A stretch of 64,000 nt of DNA from Oscillospiraceae bacterium (GCA_017483465.1 JAFUWN010000069.1:37303-101302), one strand, 5' to 3'. Shown: positions 35,876-45,413, numbered from the stretch's first letter. The notes: generated by a model from the sequence alone, not told the origin. Program-made: numbers and translations.

Positions 35876-36994
35876 TTATCCGTGCAGACGGATATCCAGT
35901 TTGATTTTTACAAGTACTTCTTTCTGATTCAGCTCAGATTCGACATGATTGAACTGATGATAAAAGCTGATCATATCATGATAATGACAGGAATTATGAT
36001 TTTCTTTTTCTGTAAAATCTTTTCTTGCAAGTTCAATACTCTGCTGTGTCTGTCCGGAAAATTCCGAAGTCAGTGATTTGGAAGTCCGTTCGCCGTAAGT
36101 TTTGAAAGAAATTTTCAGGCTGTCCGGGAACAGTCTTAATAACAGGCCGTCATCCTGAAGATTGCCTTCTCTCGGCACACCGAAAATATTTTTTGCTAAG
36201 CTGATATATTCGTCCGGAAGATGATTTTCCGGAAACAGGGGTTTCCAGTCAGAAACCCGGAACGCCTGCTGATAAGTGATAATTTTATTTTTACGGGAAA
36301 TTCTGTCCCAGAAATGCGGATAAATTTCTTTTCGTCTGAATGCATTTTTATTCGCAAGATAATATTGCAGAATCAACGAGCCGGAATCAGGGTCTTCTGC
36401 TGTAATTTTAATTACTGCTTCAATATTTTTATTTAATTTTTTCTCATCTTTTTTGGAATCCGTACCGGAAGAAGAAAAATAAATTTCTTCCAGTGTTTTT
36501 CTGGCCGGAACTGTCCGTTTTTTTACCGGCTGAGGGCGAGGCTGTTCTTGTTTAGGAGCTTCCGGATTTTTCTGTTTCGTCTTTGTTTTTCTTTTCAGAG
36601 GCGGAACAGAAGCAGTTTCTTCCTGCTGATTCTGCGGAATAATAATCACAGTCTGCTGGTCTTCCCTGACAAGTCCGGTACGAATCAGATAATCCACACT
36701 CCGGTTAAAATCTTTCAGAGCCTCCTGAATCTGTTTCATATCTGTCCGGAGTGACTGAAAATCCTGATTCTGTGTGTATTGTTTCAGGGCATTCACAAAT
36801 TTTTTAATTTCCGGAAGCAGATCGGAATGATAACAGTTTTTTGCTCTTTGTTCTTCAATATGTTCCATTCTTTCACAGCTCTGGCGGAGTGCAGTTTCTG
36901 CCGGCTGTACAATGCGATAGGCATCTACTTCATCATGACGGCGGAACAAACCGACTGCATTTTCAATTTCATGCAGATCTTCCTGAATATTCAT
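35876..36994 (-). CDS. Cytosolic protein of unknown function in envelope operon
   Basis: A 372-residue soluble protein: an N-terminal helical, probably coiled region (~1-110), a Pro/Lys/Gln-rich linker (~125-170, PPLKRKTKTKQKNPEAPKQE) and a C-terminal domain (~185-372) with YLANKNAFRRKEIYPHFW. No family recognised. It overlaps the upstream membrane-protein gene by ATGA and lies 22 bases before the GTPase gene, so it may bridge the two. Confidence 0.7.
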   Translation of the reverse strand: MNIQEDLHEIENAVGLFRRHDEVDAYRIVQPAETALRQSCERMEHIEEQRAKNCYHSDLLPEIKKFVNALKQYTQNQDFQSLRTDMKQIQEALKDFNRSVDYLIRTGLVREDQQTVIIIPQNQQEETASVPPLKRKTKTKQKNPEAPKQEQPRPQPVKKRTVPARKTLEEIYFSSSGTDSKKDEKKLNKNIEAVIKITAEDPDSGSLILQYYLANKNAFRRKEIYPHFWDRISRKNKIITYQQAFRVSDWKPLFPENHLPDEYISLAKNIFGVPREGNLQDDGLLLRLFPDSLKISFKTYGERTSKSLTSEFSGQTQQSIELARKDFTEKENHNSCHYHDMISFYHQFNHVESELNQKEVLVKIKLDIRLHG

Positions 36995-38364
36995 GTCATA
37001 TCATCCTTTCTGACTTCCTGATTAATCTGCTCTGCACAGGTGCGGACAGCATCCAGAGCACACTGTAAATTCTGTGTATCATGACTGCTCAGGGAAACAT
37101 CACATTGTCTGTGCTGAGTTACGGAAAAGATATTCAGATAATATAAATGCCATATAAACGCTCCGGATTCCGTCTTTTTTTTCAGAGTTTCATAAGTCTG
37201 TCCGAATTTTTCCGGATAGGCGGAATCTTCCGGAAGGTACATTCTATAGGCATTCTGTATAATTCTGTAATGTGATAACAACTGCTGAAGCAGGAGCTGT
37301 TCTGTATCGGCAATACACTCGCAGAACAGGCCGGTGCATTTGTCATAGGCAGAAGCAACAACGGCATAATTCCGGAATTTTTCAAGATAAGAAAGATATT
37401 TTTTCTGTGATTTCTTATCTTTCTGTGCAGATAATTCCAGTAATTTCTGACTGTCCGGAATCCGGTTCAGAAGTGTCTGTGCCTGACTGAATTTTTTTTG
37501 CAGTTCTTCCGGCAGAGGTTCGGCCTCTGTTTCAGAGACGGCATTTTCTGCCAGAATTTCCGGATAATTCTGTATGACATATTCTGCGATAATCTGTAAA
37601 TCTCCGGCAAGGACTGCAAGAGGTTCGTACATCTGTGCCAGCATCAGGCAGGTATCAGAATCATAAGGATTTTCTTTAAAATATCTGCCTGTGATGTTAT
37701 GAGCCGAAACGGCTTTCAGATAGCCGTCAATTCCCGTCAGACTTTTTTTCGTCTGCTCCGGATAGCAGCGGTTGAGCAGATCGGCCGAATTTGTCAGATA
37801 GCTCCGGAAATCATGCCGGAGCATTTGAGCGAATTCCTGTTCGCTGTGAGCCTCATGAAAGGCATCACATCTTCTTGTCAGTTCCTGAAATTCTTTTTCG
37901 AGACTGCCGCACTGCCGGAGATTGGAAAAAATTTTAGTTATCTTTTCCGGCCGGAGACTCTGGGCATCTTTTTGCAGCAATTCGATCCGGCTTGCAAAAT
38001 AGGTGGTCTGTGCGATAGTTTCCCGCTGTTCGGGATAATGCTCCTGAAAATAGTCTCCGGCATTTCCGCAGAGATTCTGGATATTCCGGATATATTCCAG
38101 ATACTTCATGCTGCTATATTTGACAACGGCAGTATTTAAAATACAGAGCAGAAACGGAATGCCGACATAGATTTCCATCGAAGAGATCAGAAAATCTTTT
38201 GTTGCAGAAATAAATTTCCGGTTGAGAAACAAGCCGTCATCATAGAGAAACACCGGAAATTTCACAAAGCAGACATAGATCAGAAACAGTATAATCAGCA
38301 GCATATGCAGTAAGAATACAATAACAGCAGCTTTATTCCCCTTCGGAAACGGTTTCTGTTTCAC
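36991..38364 (-). CDS. Membrane protein with helical cytoplasmic domain, unknown function
   Basis: A ~457-residue protein with two N-terminal membrane helices (~13-37 and ~55-85) and a long helical, Gln/Leu-rich cytosolic region. No family recognised. The start is uncertain: GTG 38364 lies at ideal distance from AAAGGAG, while ATG 38370 is only two bases after it; I took the GTG. It begins within the last 32 bases of the pseudo-transpeptidase gene. The long helices suggest a scaffold for the cytosolic partner and GTPase. Confidence 0.68.
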   Translation of the reverse strand: MKQKPFPKGNKAAVIVFLLHMLLIILFLIYVCFVKFPVFLYDDGLFLNRKFISATKDFLISSMEIYVGIPFLLCILNTAVVKYSSMKYLEYIRNIQNLCGNAGDYFQEHYPEQRETIAQTTYFASRIELLQKDAQSLRPEKITKIFSNLRQCGSLEKEFQELTRRCDAFHEAHSEQEFAQMLRHDFRSYLTNSADLLNRCYPEQTKKSLTGIDGYLKAVSAHNITGRYFKENPYDSDTCLMLAQMYEPLAVLAGDLQIIAEYVIQNYPEILAENAVSETEAEPLPEELQKKFSQAQTLLNRIPDSQKLLELSAQKDKKSQKKYLSYLEKFRNYAVVASAYDKCTGLFCECIADTEQLLLQQLLSHYRIIQNAYRMYLPEDSAYPEKFGQTYETLKKKTESGAFIWHLYYLNIFSVTQHRQCDVSLSSHDTQNLQCALDAVRTCAEQINQEVRKDDMT

Positions 38365-39688
38365 TCGCATTACTCCTTTCCTGAGCGTATTCTTTATTGA
38401 TAAAATAAACAATACTGTCTGTGAACTGTAAAATTTTCTCATCTTTGCTGTAAAGCGTAAATGCTTTCTGGATTTTCTTATCTTTTGAGAGAATCACACC
38501 AGTGATATATTTAAAATCTGCATATTTTTCCGGCTGGTATTTCATGACAGAAATCTGATAGTCTTTATGACTTTCAGAATGATACGCTTCATATTCAGAT
38601 TTTAATCTGTTCTGTATGGATAATTCTGAAATTTCTGTCACAGGATAGTCCGGCAGAAGTCTGACTTCCCTGCCCTGCTGATCAAGAATTTTATCAATCA
38701 GCAGAGGCGTACCGGAGATACCTGAAAAAATTCTCTGTGTGATACTGTTCAGATGCAGAGGACTGATTTCAGAATCATCAGATTTTTTCATATTATCCGG
38801 CTGTTCAAAAATCAGATCAAAATCTGTTGTAAAGCAATATTTAAGAATTTTCTGTTGTTCTTCTGTTTCCGGGTCTGTTTTTGAAAATTCCGCACTCTGA
38901 ACCTGATAATCAAAATATTTTTTAATTTTCTCCTGTTCTTCCGGAGCAGCATTTTGAATTGCTTCTGATAAAAAATCAGAATTCAGACAGGCTTCGAGCT
39001 GAGTCAGACCGCTTTTTTCGCTTTCTGTACTGGTAACGCTGGTTGCTGTCATGACTTCAATCTGGCCTGTCGGCAAATCCTGTATGATACAGCCGCCTTT
39101 GATATGATTGATTTCAAGTAAATCATAGATCTGCATTTCCAGCTCCGGATTCAGGAATAACTGAATATCATAGCCTGTCGGGAATTCCGGAAGCGTATCG
39201 GCAAGGGAATCCGGATTGATATTCGGCACGGCTCGCATCAGAGGAGAAATCCCCTCTGTTCCGGGGAGATCGCCGTAAAGATATTCACATACTCTGTTCC
39301 GGCTCTGTTCGTAAAAAGAAGTATATAATACAGGCTTTGTCTCAATAGAATAGATCACATCTCCGTTTTTATCCAGGAGTCTGCCTCTCTGTGCGTAGAA
39401 ATTATAATCCGTATACTGAATATTATAGCTCTGAAATTCTTTGATAAGATTCTGTCTGGCATTTGCGGTCAGGTCATAGCCGTTATATTTCAGAGCAAAA
39501 CTGCTTTTTGACGGAACTGTTTCTGTAGTTTCGTCTTCATAGAAACTTGTAAAAAAGGCATAGACAGTATCATAAAAAATTGTACTGAATAAAATAAAAA
39601 TAAATATTAATATTAAAAAAATAATAAATAATCTGTGTTTCGGCCTTGTGAGGCGGATTTCAGATTCTTGTTTCTGATGATGTATCAT
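38333..39688 (-). CDS. Pseudo-transpeptidase (degenerate class B PBP-like membrane protein)
   Basis: A 451-residue protein with one N-terminal membrane helix (~20-46) and an extracellular region built like a class B penicillin-binding protein: RGRLLDKNGDVIYSIETKP matches the PBP dimerisation region (RGxIlDrNGevLA) and ELEMQIYDLL...GGCIIQDLPTGQIEVMTA the start of the transpeptidase fold. No SxxK, SxN or KTG motif can be found where expected, and the domain is short, so it should be catalytically dead. It follows the SEDS gene, the usual place for the cognate PBP, and may be its regulatory partner. ATG 39688 follows GGAGG and overlaps the unbroken SEDS frame by 29 bases. Confidence 0.75.
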   Translation of the reverse strand: MIHHQKQESEIRLTRPKHRLFIIFLILIFIFILFSTIFYDTVYAFFTSFYEDETTETVPSKSSFALKYNGYDLTANARQNLIKEFQSYNIQYTDYNFYAQRGRLLDKNGDVIYSIETKPVLYTSFYEQSRNRVCEYLYGDLPGTEGISPLMRAVPNINPDSLADTLPEFPTGYDIQLFLNPELEMQIYDLLEINHIKGGCIIQDLPTGQIEVMTATSVTSTESEKSGLTQLEACLNSDFLSEAIQNAAPEEQEKIKKYFDYQVQSAEFSKTDPETEEQQKILKYCFTTDFDLIFEQPDNMKKSDDSEISPLHLNSITQRIFSGISGTPLLIDKILDQQGREVRLLPDYPVTEISELSIQNRLKSEYEAYHSESHKDYQISVMKYQPEKYADFKYITGVILSKDKKIQKAFTLYSKDEKILQFTDSIVYFINKEYAQERSNASETETVSEGE

Positions 39689-41150
39689 GAAAACTCGCCT
39701 CCCTCAGACAATAGATCACCGGAATCAGCAGCATGAGCATAATAATAATATTCATAAAGCCATTGCTGATAAACGGCAGAGTCACACCGGTAAAGAAAAT
39801 CAATCAGAAATTGGACAGCACATGCACTGCTCCGGATGAAAACAACAGCAGACAGCCCGTTTCTGCCAGGGTAAACAAAGAACTGCTGATATATTTTCTG
39901 TTTTTTAATTTATAATTATGCAGATAAATACATGACAATAACGGTACAAGCAGATATAATAAAATCAGAGCAGCCGCACCCAGTCTGCCGAATACGGAAA
40001 TTAAATTCAGATAAGAAAAATCTTCGATTCTTGTATAGAGAGAACCGACCATATCCACAGCATAGGGAGTCGTACTCATCCCGGCACTGCTCTCCAGAAT
40101 TGCCTGATTCATATCCCGTATCTGCTGATAGCTCTGTAAATTGAATAATCTGTTCAGAATCTCCAGAGAAACAAACTGATTCAGCACCCAAAGACTGCAA
40201 TAACCGATCAGTGTCACGCTCAGGGCAATACTTCCGGCTTCTTTTCGGTATAACAGAAACAGCATCAGAATCAGAGTCAGGAGCATGACAATCATTGTAC
40301 CATGTTCACCGAGGATTAACAATCCTGCCATCAGACTGACAAATAACAAGCCGAGTTCCCAGTATTTCACATAAGGTTCTGACTGTTTTTTTCGTTTCTT
40401 GTCATTCCAGAGCATCAGGCAGTAAAAATTGAAGAAAAATAATAATTTATCCAGTTCCACAACCGCAACCCGCATAGACAGATTATGATTCAGCCAGCCT
40501 CGCAGAATAAAAAACAAAGGCAGATTCAATATGAAATAACTTCCGAACAGCAATGGTCTGCCGTGAGCCAGTCTTCTGCACCAATAGCGAATGGTATCTG
40601 CATCCGGATTATGCACCGGCAGAATCAGCGTAATGCCCCATAACATCACAGCAATGCCGAACGATTCCAGTCCGGCGACTGCAAAACGTTCCGGATTACA
40701 GCCGCTGATAGTGATAAAATTTAAAATCATTACGAAAAATGCAATCACAATATATTTTTTTCTCTGATAGAACTCTTTCAGTGCATAATACAGCATCAGA
40801 AAAATACTGATCATGAGGGAAACCGGTTTCAGCAGTCCGAGCAGATATTCCACTACTGCATGAAAATTCCCCGTCCGGAAGCCGACAATATATAAATTCA
40901 TAAAACAGCCGATATTCAGCATTAAAATCAGATAGGTGATAAAACTGCACTGTCTTGTATAGGTCGTTTCTGTTGCGAGCAGTTTCCGGAAAATCAGAAA
41001 TTTTACACCGCACATCAGAGCAAGAAATAATGCATAAATGCCGAATACACTGCACTGATAGCTGATTTTTTCTCCGGAGGTAAACAGCAGCGGTGAACAC
41101 AGCAGAAGCATCAGAACTTCCGGCAGAAATAAATTGCTTATCTTTTGCAT
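39660..41150 (-). pseudogene. SEDS (FtsW/RodA/SpoVE-like) protein interrupted by in-frame TGA
   Basis: The frame gives 448 residues up to TGA at 39804-39806 and continues in the same frame for 47 more codons to TGA at 39660. The part after the stop (LIFFTGVTLPFISNGF and a last membrane helix) is the conserved C-terminal LPF(I/F)S region of SEDS glycosyltransferases, so the stop is inside the gene. Ten helices and RIEDFSYLNLISVFGRLG, with the Asp of the extracellular catalytic loop, are kept. Intact, it would polymerise lipid II with a PBP partner. By alignment the stop replaces a residue that is usually Gly. It may be a nonsense mutation, a sequencing error or a readthrough site. AGGTG precedes ATG 41150. 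Confidence 0.82.
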
Positions 41151-41166
41151 GATCTCACCTCCGTGA

Positions 41167-42606
41167 TTAATAATACAAAGCCTGAATCATCCGGTATCTC
41201 AGAACAGAATCCGGCACATACCGGGAAGAGACATCCAGTCTGGTGCAGTCTTCCGCAGACGGCAGGACAGTACTGTATTTTTCCTGATAAAAACAGTTCC
41301 GGTAACGGGATTCTGACAGCATCAGCGTATCATAGAGCTGTTTGATTTCTGACTGTGTCATGGTAGTCCGGAAAGGTTTGCTTTCAGATACCGGGATATT
41401 TCCCTGTACGGCAGAGGTCAGCAGAGATAATATAAATTGATTCTGCATCACAGCAAGCTGATTTTCTGATAAAATTTTTCTGTCATACTCTTCACTGGCA
41501 AGATACTGTTCCAGACCTTTCAGAATGCCGTCAGTTTCTCTGATTGTATAAATACCGGATTCCTGCCATCCGATTCCGGAACATGCCGACTGTTCCGGAG
41601 AAAGTTCCAGAGTGATACTCTGTTCCGGCGGAATTGCTGTCAGGAGCCTGTCATTTTCAAGCGTAATAATATGATCAACCGCAATTCCGAATATATCCTG
41701 AAATGCAGTTTTGATCTGACTGAAATCTTCTGTATTAAAAATATCTTTCAATAATTTATAATCAGAAGTTTTTTGAATCAGATCAGGCTGAATTGTAATA
41801 ATTTCAATTTCTGCTTTTTCGGTATTTAATTTCAATAATTTTATTGCCTCGACAGCCGTTTCTGATTTTGTGATCACAAGTGTCAGAAAATTTTCATGCC
41901 GGTAAGTCTCGGCGGAAGATTCCGAAACAGCTGTGACAGAAGTTTCGGCCTGATATTTCAGAAAATGTTCCAGATTTTCAGAATTCTGCCGCAGCATGGA
42001 AACAGACAGCACCGGAATTACAAGCAGAGTGATCAGAACCGTATATAACAGATGTTCCGCACAGGGAAAGAAATGCTTTCTGTGATATGCCGATAACGGA
42101 AGTTTTCTGACATCTGCCGTACCGATCACAAGGCAGTTCTGTTTTTTTCCGTCAAGCAGATAAGAATAATTTGTAAACTGATAAGCAAAAAATTCTTCCT
42201 CCGTATCCGGACAGCGGAGCATGATAAAATCATCCGGAGTCCGATAGGCATGTAATTCTTTTTTATGCGGAAATGCCTCCGGAGATGAATAAATTTCTTT
42301 CAGTTCACAGGAAAATCTTCCGAATTTCCGGAATGAAAAAACAAGCAGTTTCCTGTCCGGCTGATATTCTGCCTCTTTATGGCAGATCAGATAAAATAAA
42401 TAAAAAAAGAAAAAGGCCGTCAACAGCACAGAAAACAGCATTTTCCGATAAGAAAATGATAAGATCAGCAGAATTACAGATAAAATTCCCTCTGCTGTCA
42501 GCAGAACCGGCATTATCCGGACAGATTTTTCCGAGGCGATTCCTGTCAGAATCCATGCAAATCCTAAAATCAGACACAGAATTAAAATTAAAATACGAAT
42601 AGTCAT
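41167..42606 (-). CDS. LCP-like (LytR-CpsA-Psr) membrane protein, degenerate
   Basis: A 479-residue protein with three groups of membrane helices (~3-22, ~33-75, ~185-205) and a C-terminal extracellular domain. The segment ILLKLNTEKAEIEIITIQ to AFQDIFGIAVDHIITLENDRLL (about 265-325) follows the layout of LCP domains, which attach glycopolymers to peptidoglycan, but the catalytic Arg-Asp (IPRDT-like) site reads IQPDL, so activity is doubtful. The soluble insert between helices 3 and 4 (~85-180) is unlike classical LCP proteins. Overlaps the transpeptidase lipoprotein gene by ATGA. Confidence 0.6.
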   Translation of the reverse strand: MTIRILILILCLILGFAWILTGIASEKSVRIMPVLLTAEGILSVILLILSFSYRKMLFSVLLTAFFFFYLFYLICHKEAEYQPDRKLLVFSFRKFGRFSCELKEIYSSPEAFPHKKELHAYRTPDDFIMLRCPDTEEEFFAYQFTNYSYLLDGKKQNCLVIGTADVRKLPLSAYHRKHFFPCAEHLLYTVLITLLVIPVLSVSMLRQNSENLEHFLKYQAETSVTAVSESSAETYRHENFLTLVITKSETAVEAIKLLKLNTEKAEIEIITIQPDLIQKTSDYKLLKDIFNTEDFSQIKTAFQDIFGIAVDHIITLENDRLLTAIPPEQSITLELSPEQSACSGIGWQESGIYTIRETDGILKGLEQYLASEEYDRKILSENQLAVMQNQFILSLLTSAVQGNIPVSESKPFRTTMTQSEIKQLYDTLMLSESRYRNCFYQEKYSTVLPSAEDCTRLDVSSRYVPDSVLRYRMIQALYY

Positions 42607-44255
42607 GCCGTTTCACCGCCTTCAATGACTCGCCGGAGAATCTGCTTATAGACATCTGTATAGCCGGAAGCAAATTCAGAATCCAGTTCTGTTCCGTTAT
42701 GAATATACAGCGTAACAGCCCAGCCTTCAGGAATTTCGGTTTCTTCCGGTTCTTCGGATTCCGTGATGAATCCGGTCAGCAGAAACCGCTTGAAAGTCGA
42801 GCCGTCATCGGCAGTACCCGTCTTGACATAGGCAGTATAGCCATCGTAAGTATACGGCATAATTTTTTTCATGCCTGCCCATAAAGATTCTCTGTAAGCC
42901 AACGGGATAGATTCTATTTCCGTTCCGGTATCATTTTCTGAAATTTCAGCATTTTCAGAATGATTATATTCCATATCTTTGAGTTTTGCTTCTGTAGAAT
43001 CGCTCTTGATTCTAAAGCGATACATATCGCCGGTTGCGACCGCACTTGTGACGGCATTCAGAAACAACGGTGAAGCATCGAAATAATTTCCTGTCGGCTG
43101 ATCGTCAATAATCTGACCGTCACTGCACATGCCGATCGCCATACGAGCAATCAGGAATTCCCGTTCTCTGGCATTTTCACGGGCTGTATCAATTGCATTC
43201 AGAGAGGGCTGCCGGAGATCCATCCAGTCGCACGGATAGAGATAGCCTGTTTTCTGTGAGCCGAATTCATTAAAGCCGAAATATCTGTTCATGATTTTAC
43301 AGATCGTCCGGAAGCCGTTTTCAGAATCGAGCAGTTCAGCGGCATTTTCTTTCTGAATTTCAAAATCTTCATAAAAGCTGCCTTTTGCGATGCTTTCATA
43401 GCCTGCGGCGAAGAAAGTATTATAAGAATTTACAAGAGAAGTTTCCATATTATGCCATGCCGGATAACTGCCTTTTGTATAATTATGATTAAATATATTT
43501 TTATTATAGCCGTAATTAATCACACCGGAATCGTAATAAGAAGTATCTTCAAAACTCATTCCGGCTTCCATCAGGACAATGCTGGACATCAGCTTTGCCG
43601 TACTGCCGTAGTAAACGCCGTCAGAATGATATGTCCGGCCGTTATGACCGATATACATCTTGTCAAACGGAATGATTTCATCTTCCGCACCGGAAGTATG
43701 ATGCAGAATATAATTCTGACTGCTCTCATCTTTTTCCAGAAGCGAATCAAACTGTTCGTGATCGGCACTGAGTTTGAATGCTCCGTCAGCATAATACTCG
43801 ATCGTATTGGTATAATCAGCAATCGCCTGAATTTTTCCGTGCATATCGCTGACAATGATACAGCCGTCAAGTTCATGCTCTTCTAAAATTTCCAGACAGT
43901 CCTGTGTCAGACCGGTATCAATATCAATTGCGTAGCGGATATCAGGGCCTATAATACCGTTATTGGTAATTTCCGAAATCAGCCCGTAGATCTGCTGACC
44001 GGTTTCGGAAACATGCCATGCTCCGTCACGGCGTTCTGATAAGATATTTCCGTCCTGATCAGTAACTTTGGTATCATAATCATATTTGGACTGTAAATCT
44101 TCCGTTTCTCTTTCCAGTTCTTCCGTACTCAGCAGATACGAAGCATCTACAGTTTCGGAAATTGTATGCAGCTGATAAGATTCTGCACTGTCTGCCTGAC
44201 TGCATCCTGTCAGCACACAGCAGACTGCCAGCAATAAAAACAGTTTTCTTTTCAT
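42603..44255 (-). CDS. Lipoprotein penicillin-binding transpeptidase
   Basis: A 550-residue lipoprotein (lipobox LTGC, Cys18) with a penicillin-binding transpeptidase fold. All three active-site motifs are present in order: S218-T-A-K221 (SxxK), S277-Y-N279 (SxN) and K478-T-G480. The N-terminal part includes QDGNILSERRDG and GCIIVSDMHGKIQAIADY, corresponding to PBP regions. It would crosslink peptidoglycan or hydrolyse D-Ala ends outside the membrane. A transpeptidase held by a lipid anchor instead of a membrane helix is unusual for class B PBPs. It is encoded with a SEDS protein, a pseudo-PBP and an LCP-like protein. ATG 44255 follows a weak GGAG. Confidence 0.82.
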   Translation of the reverse strand: MKRKLFLLLAVCCVLTGCSQADSAESYQLHTISETVDASYLLSTEELERETEDLQSKYDYDTKVTDQDGNILSERRDGAWHVSETGQQIYGLISEITNNGIIGPDIRYAIDIDTGLTQDCLEILEEHELDGCIIVSDMHGKIQAIADYTNTIEYYADGAFKLSADHEQFDSLLEKDESSQNYILHHTSGAEDEIIPFDKMYIGHNGRTYHSDGVYYGSTAKLMSSIVLMEAGMSFEDTSYYDSGVINYGYNKNIFNHNYTKGSYPAWHNMETSLVNSYNTFFAAGYESIAKGSFYEDFEIQKENAAELLDSENGFRTICKIMNRYFGFNEFGSQKTGYLYPCDWMDLRQPSLNAIDTARENAREREFLIARMAIGMCSDGQIIDDQPTGNYFDASPLFLNAVTSAVATGDMYRFRIKSDSTEAKLKDMEYNHSENAEISENDTGTEIESIPLAYRESLWAGMKKIMPYTYDGYTAYVKTGTADDGSTFKRFLLTGFITESEEPEETEIPEGWAVTLYIHNGTELDSEFASGYTDVYKQILRRVIEGGETA

Positions 44256-44271
44256 TTCTCACTCCTGACTG

Positions 44272-44649
44272 TTACTGTGAATGATCATAATAGGTATTGC
44301 GATAGGCTTCCAGGCCTTTGAATGACCATGACTCATGATTGGCAAGATATAATAATATTGCCGTATCTTCGTTATCAATCATACCGTCCTGATTCAGGTC
44401 GGCACATTCTATATCCTGTTTGGTATAGACACTTCCTTCCGGCAGATACAGTTCCTGCATTGCCGTGACATCCTCCCAGGTAATCTGAAAATCGGCATTG
44501 ACATCACCGAGATACCGGCTCACCTGAGAGGCATTTCTGACCTGATAGCTGTAAAATGCATGATACGTAAAAAAAATCACAACTGACAGCAGCAGGCATA
44601 TAATCGTGATAATAATCGCCATGATGACATAATTTCTGATCTGTTTCAT
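44272..44649 (-). CDS. Membrane-anchored dockerin-like protein
   Basis: A 125-residue protein: one N-terminal membrane helix (~7-33) followed by a dockerin-like domain (~46-105) with two calcium loops, GDVNADFQITWED and DLNQDGMIDNED, each followed by a helix. Type I dockerins bind cohesins; here the domain would stand at the cell surface, tethered to the membrane. It lies one base after the first lipoprotein gene and 16 bases before the transpeptidase gene. It could recruit a cohesin-bearing protein to the envelope machine, or be a calcium-binding structural module. Confidence 0.78.
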   Translation of the reverse strand: MKQIRNYVIMAIIITIICLLLSVVIFFTYHAFYSYQVRNASQVSRYLGDVNADFQITWEDVTAMQELYLPEGSVYTKQDIECADLNQDGMIDNEDTAILLYLANHESWSFKGLEAYRNTYYDHSQ

Positions 44650-44650
44650 T

Positions 44651-45268
44651 TTACTCTCCCCGCATCCGGAATGTGTTGATAATCCTGAGCATGGTTTCTA
44701 TATTTTCGGCGGTTGATTCGACGGAAACAATTCCCGTCCCGCTCTGATGAGAATAGGCCGCATGTTCCGGAGATTCCGGAATATCAAAAAACCAGTAGCT
44801 GATCAGCCTGGTTTCTGTGCCGGTATACAGACGGAAATCCAGTCTTCTGGCCTGAAAGCCGTTGATTTCAAAAATTTCTTCATATTCATGAAAACTGTTC
44901 AGATCTGACAGACTGGCACAGACATCATGCAGATACTGCTGATAACAGCGTTCATATTGTTCTTTGAATCTGGTTTCGAGCGTAATCAGATTTTTTCCGG
45001 AACGATCAGAAAACCGGACTACACCGTCACTGCTGCCTTTGTCGTATAATTCAGCCGCTTCCGGCAGATCAACAGTAAAATATAAATTTTTATACAATTC
45101 CGGAAATCTGTCTTTCAGAGCATAATACTGATCTGACAGTTCCGGTGTCACAGAGCCGTCAGCTGTTTCCAGATATACAAGATGTTCCGTTTCTTTCTGA
45201 CAGGCTGTGCAGACAGACAGGAATAAAATCAGCACAAAACAGGCTGTATATTTTATATAACTTCTCAT
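44651..45268 (-). CDS. Lipoprotein of unknown function (first gene of envelope operon)
   Basis: A 205-residue lipoprotein (lipobox VCTAC, Cys23) with a mixed alpha/beta mature part, including VVRFSDRSGKNLITLETRF and RLISYWFFDIPESPEHAAY. No family recognised; the fold may be like small PsbP- or DUF-type lipoproteins. It is the first gene after a consensus promoter at 45324-45352. Confidence 0.75.
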   Translation of the reverse strand: MRSYIKYTACFVLILFLSVCTACQKETEHLVYLETADGSVTPELSDQYYALKDRFPELYKNLYFTVDLPEAAELYDKGSSDGVVRFSDRSGKNLITLETRFKEQYERCYQQYLHDVCASLSDLNSFHEYEEIFEINGFQARRLDFRLYTGTETRLISYWFFDIPESPEHAAYSHQSGTGIVSVESTAENIETMLRIINTFRMRGE

Positions 45269-45323
45269 TTCATCCCACCCTGAAAAATAAAAAAATCTGA
45301 TTCTTTACGCAGTTTTCGTCTTT

Positions 45324-45352
45324 ATTATACCATGTTATGACAAATAAGTCAA
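45324..45352 (-). promoter_or_regulatory. Promoter of the eleven-gene envelope operon
   Basis: Minus strand TTGACT (45347-45352), 17-base spacer, TATAAT (45324-45329). No other strong promoter or terminator is visible until 32014, so one transcript of about 13.3 kb is expected. Confidence 0.85.
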
Positions 45353-45413
45353 GTTCATTATTAGTTTCAAATTTTTGCAGAACAGAAACAAAAGTGACAG
45401 AATAAAAAACAGC

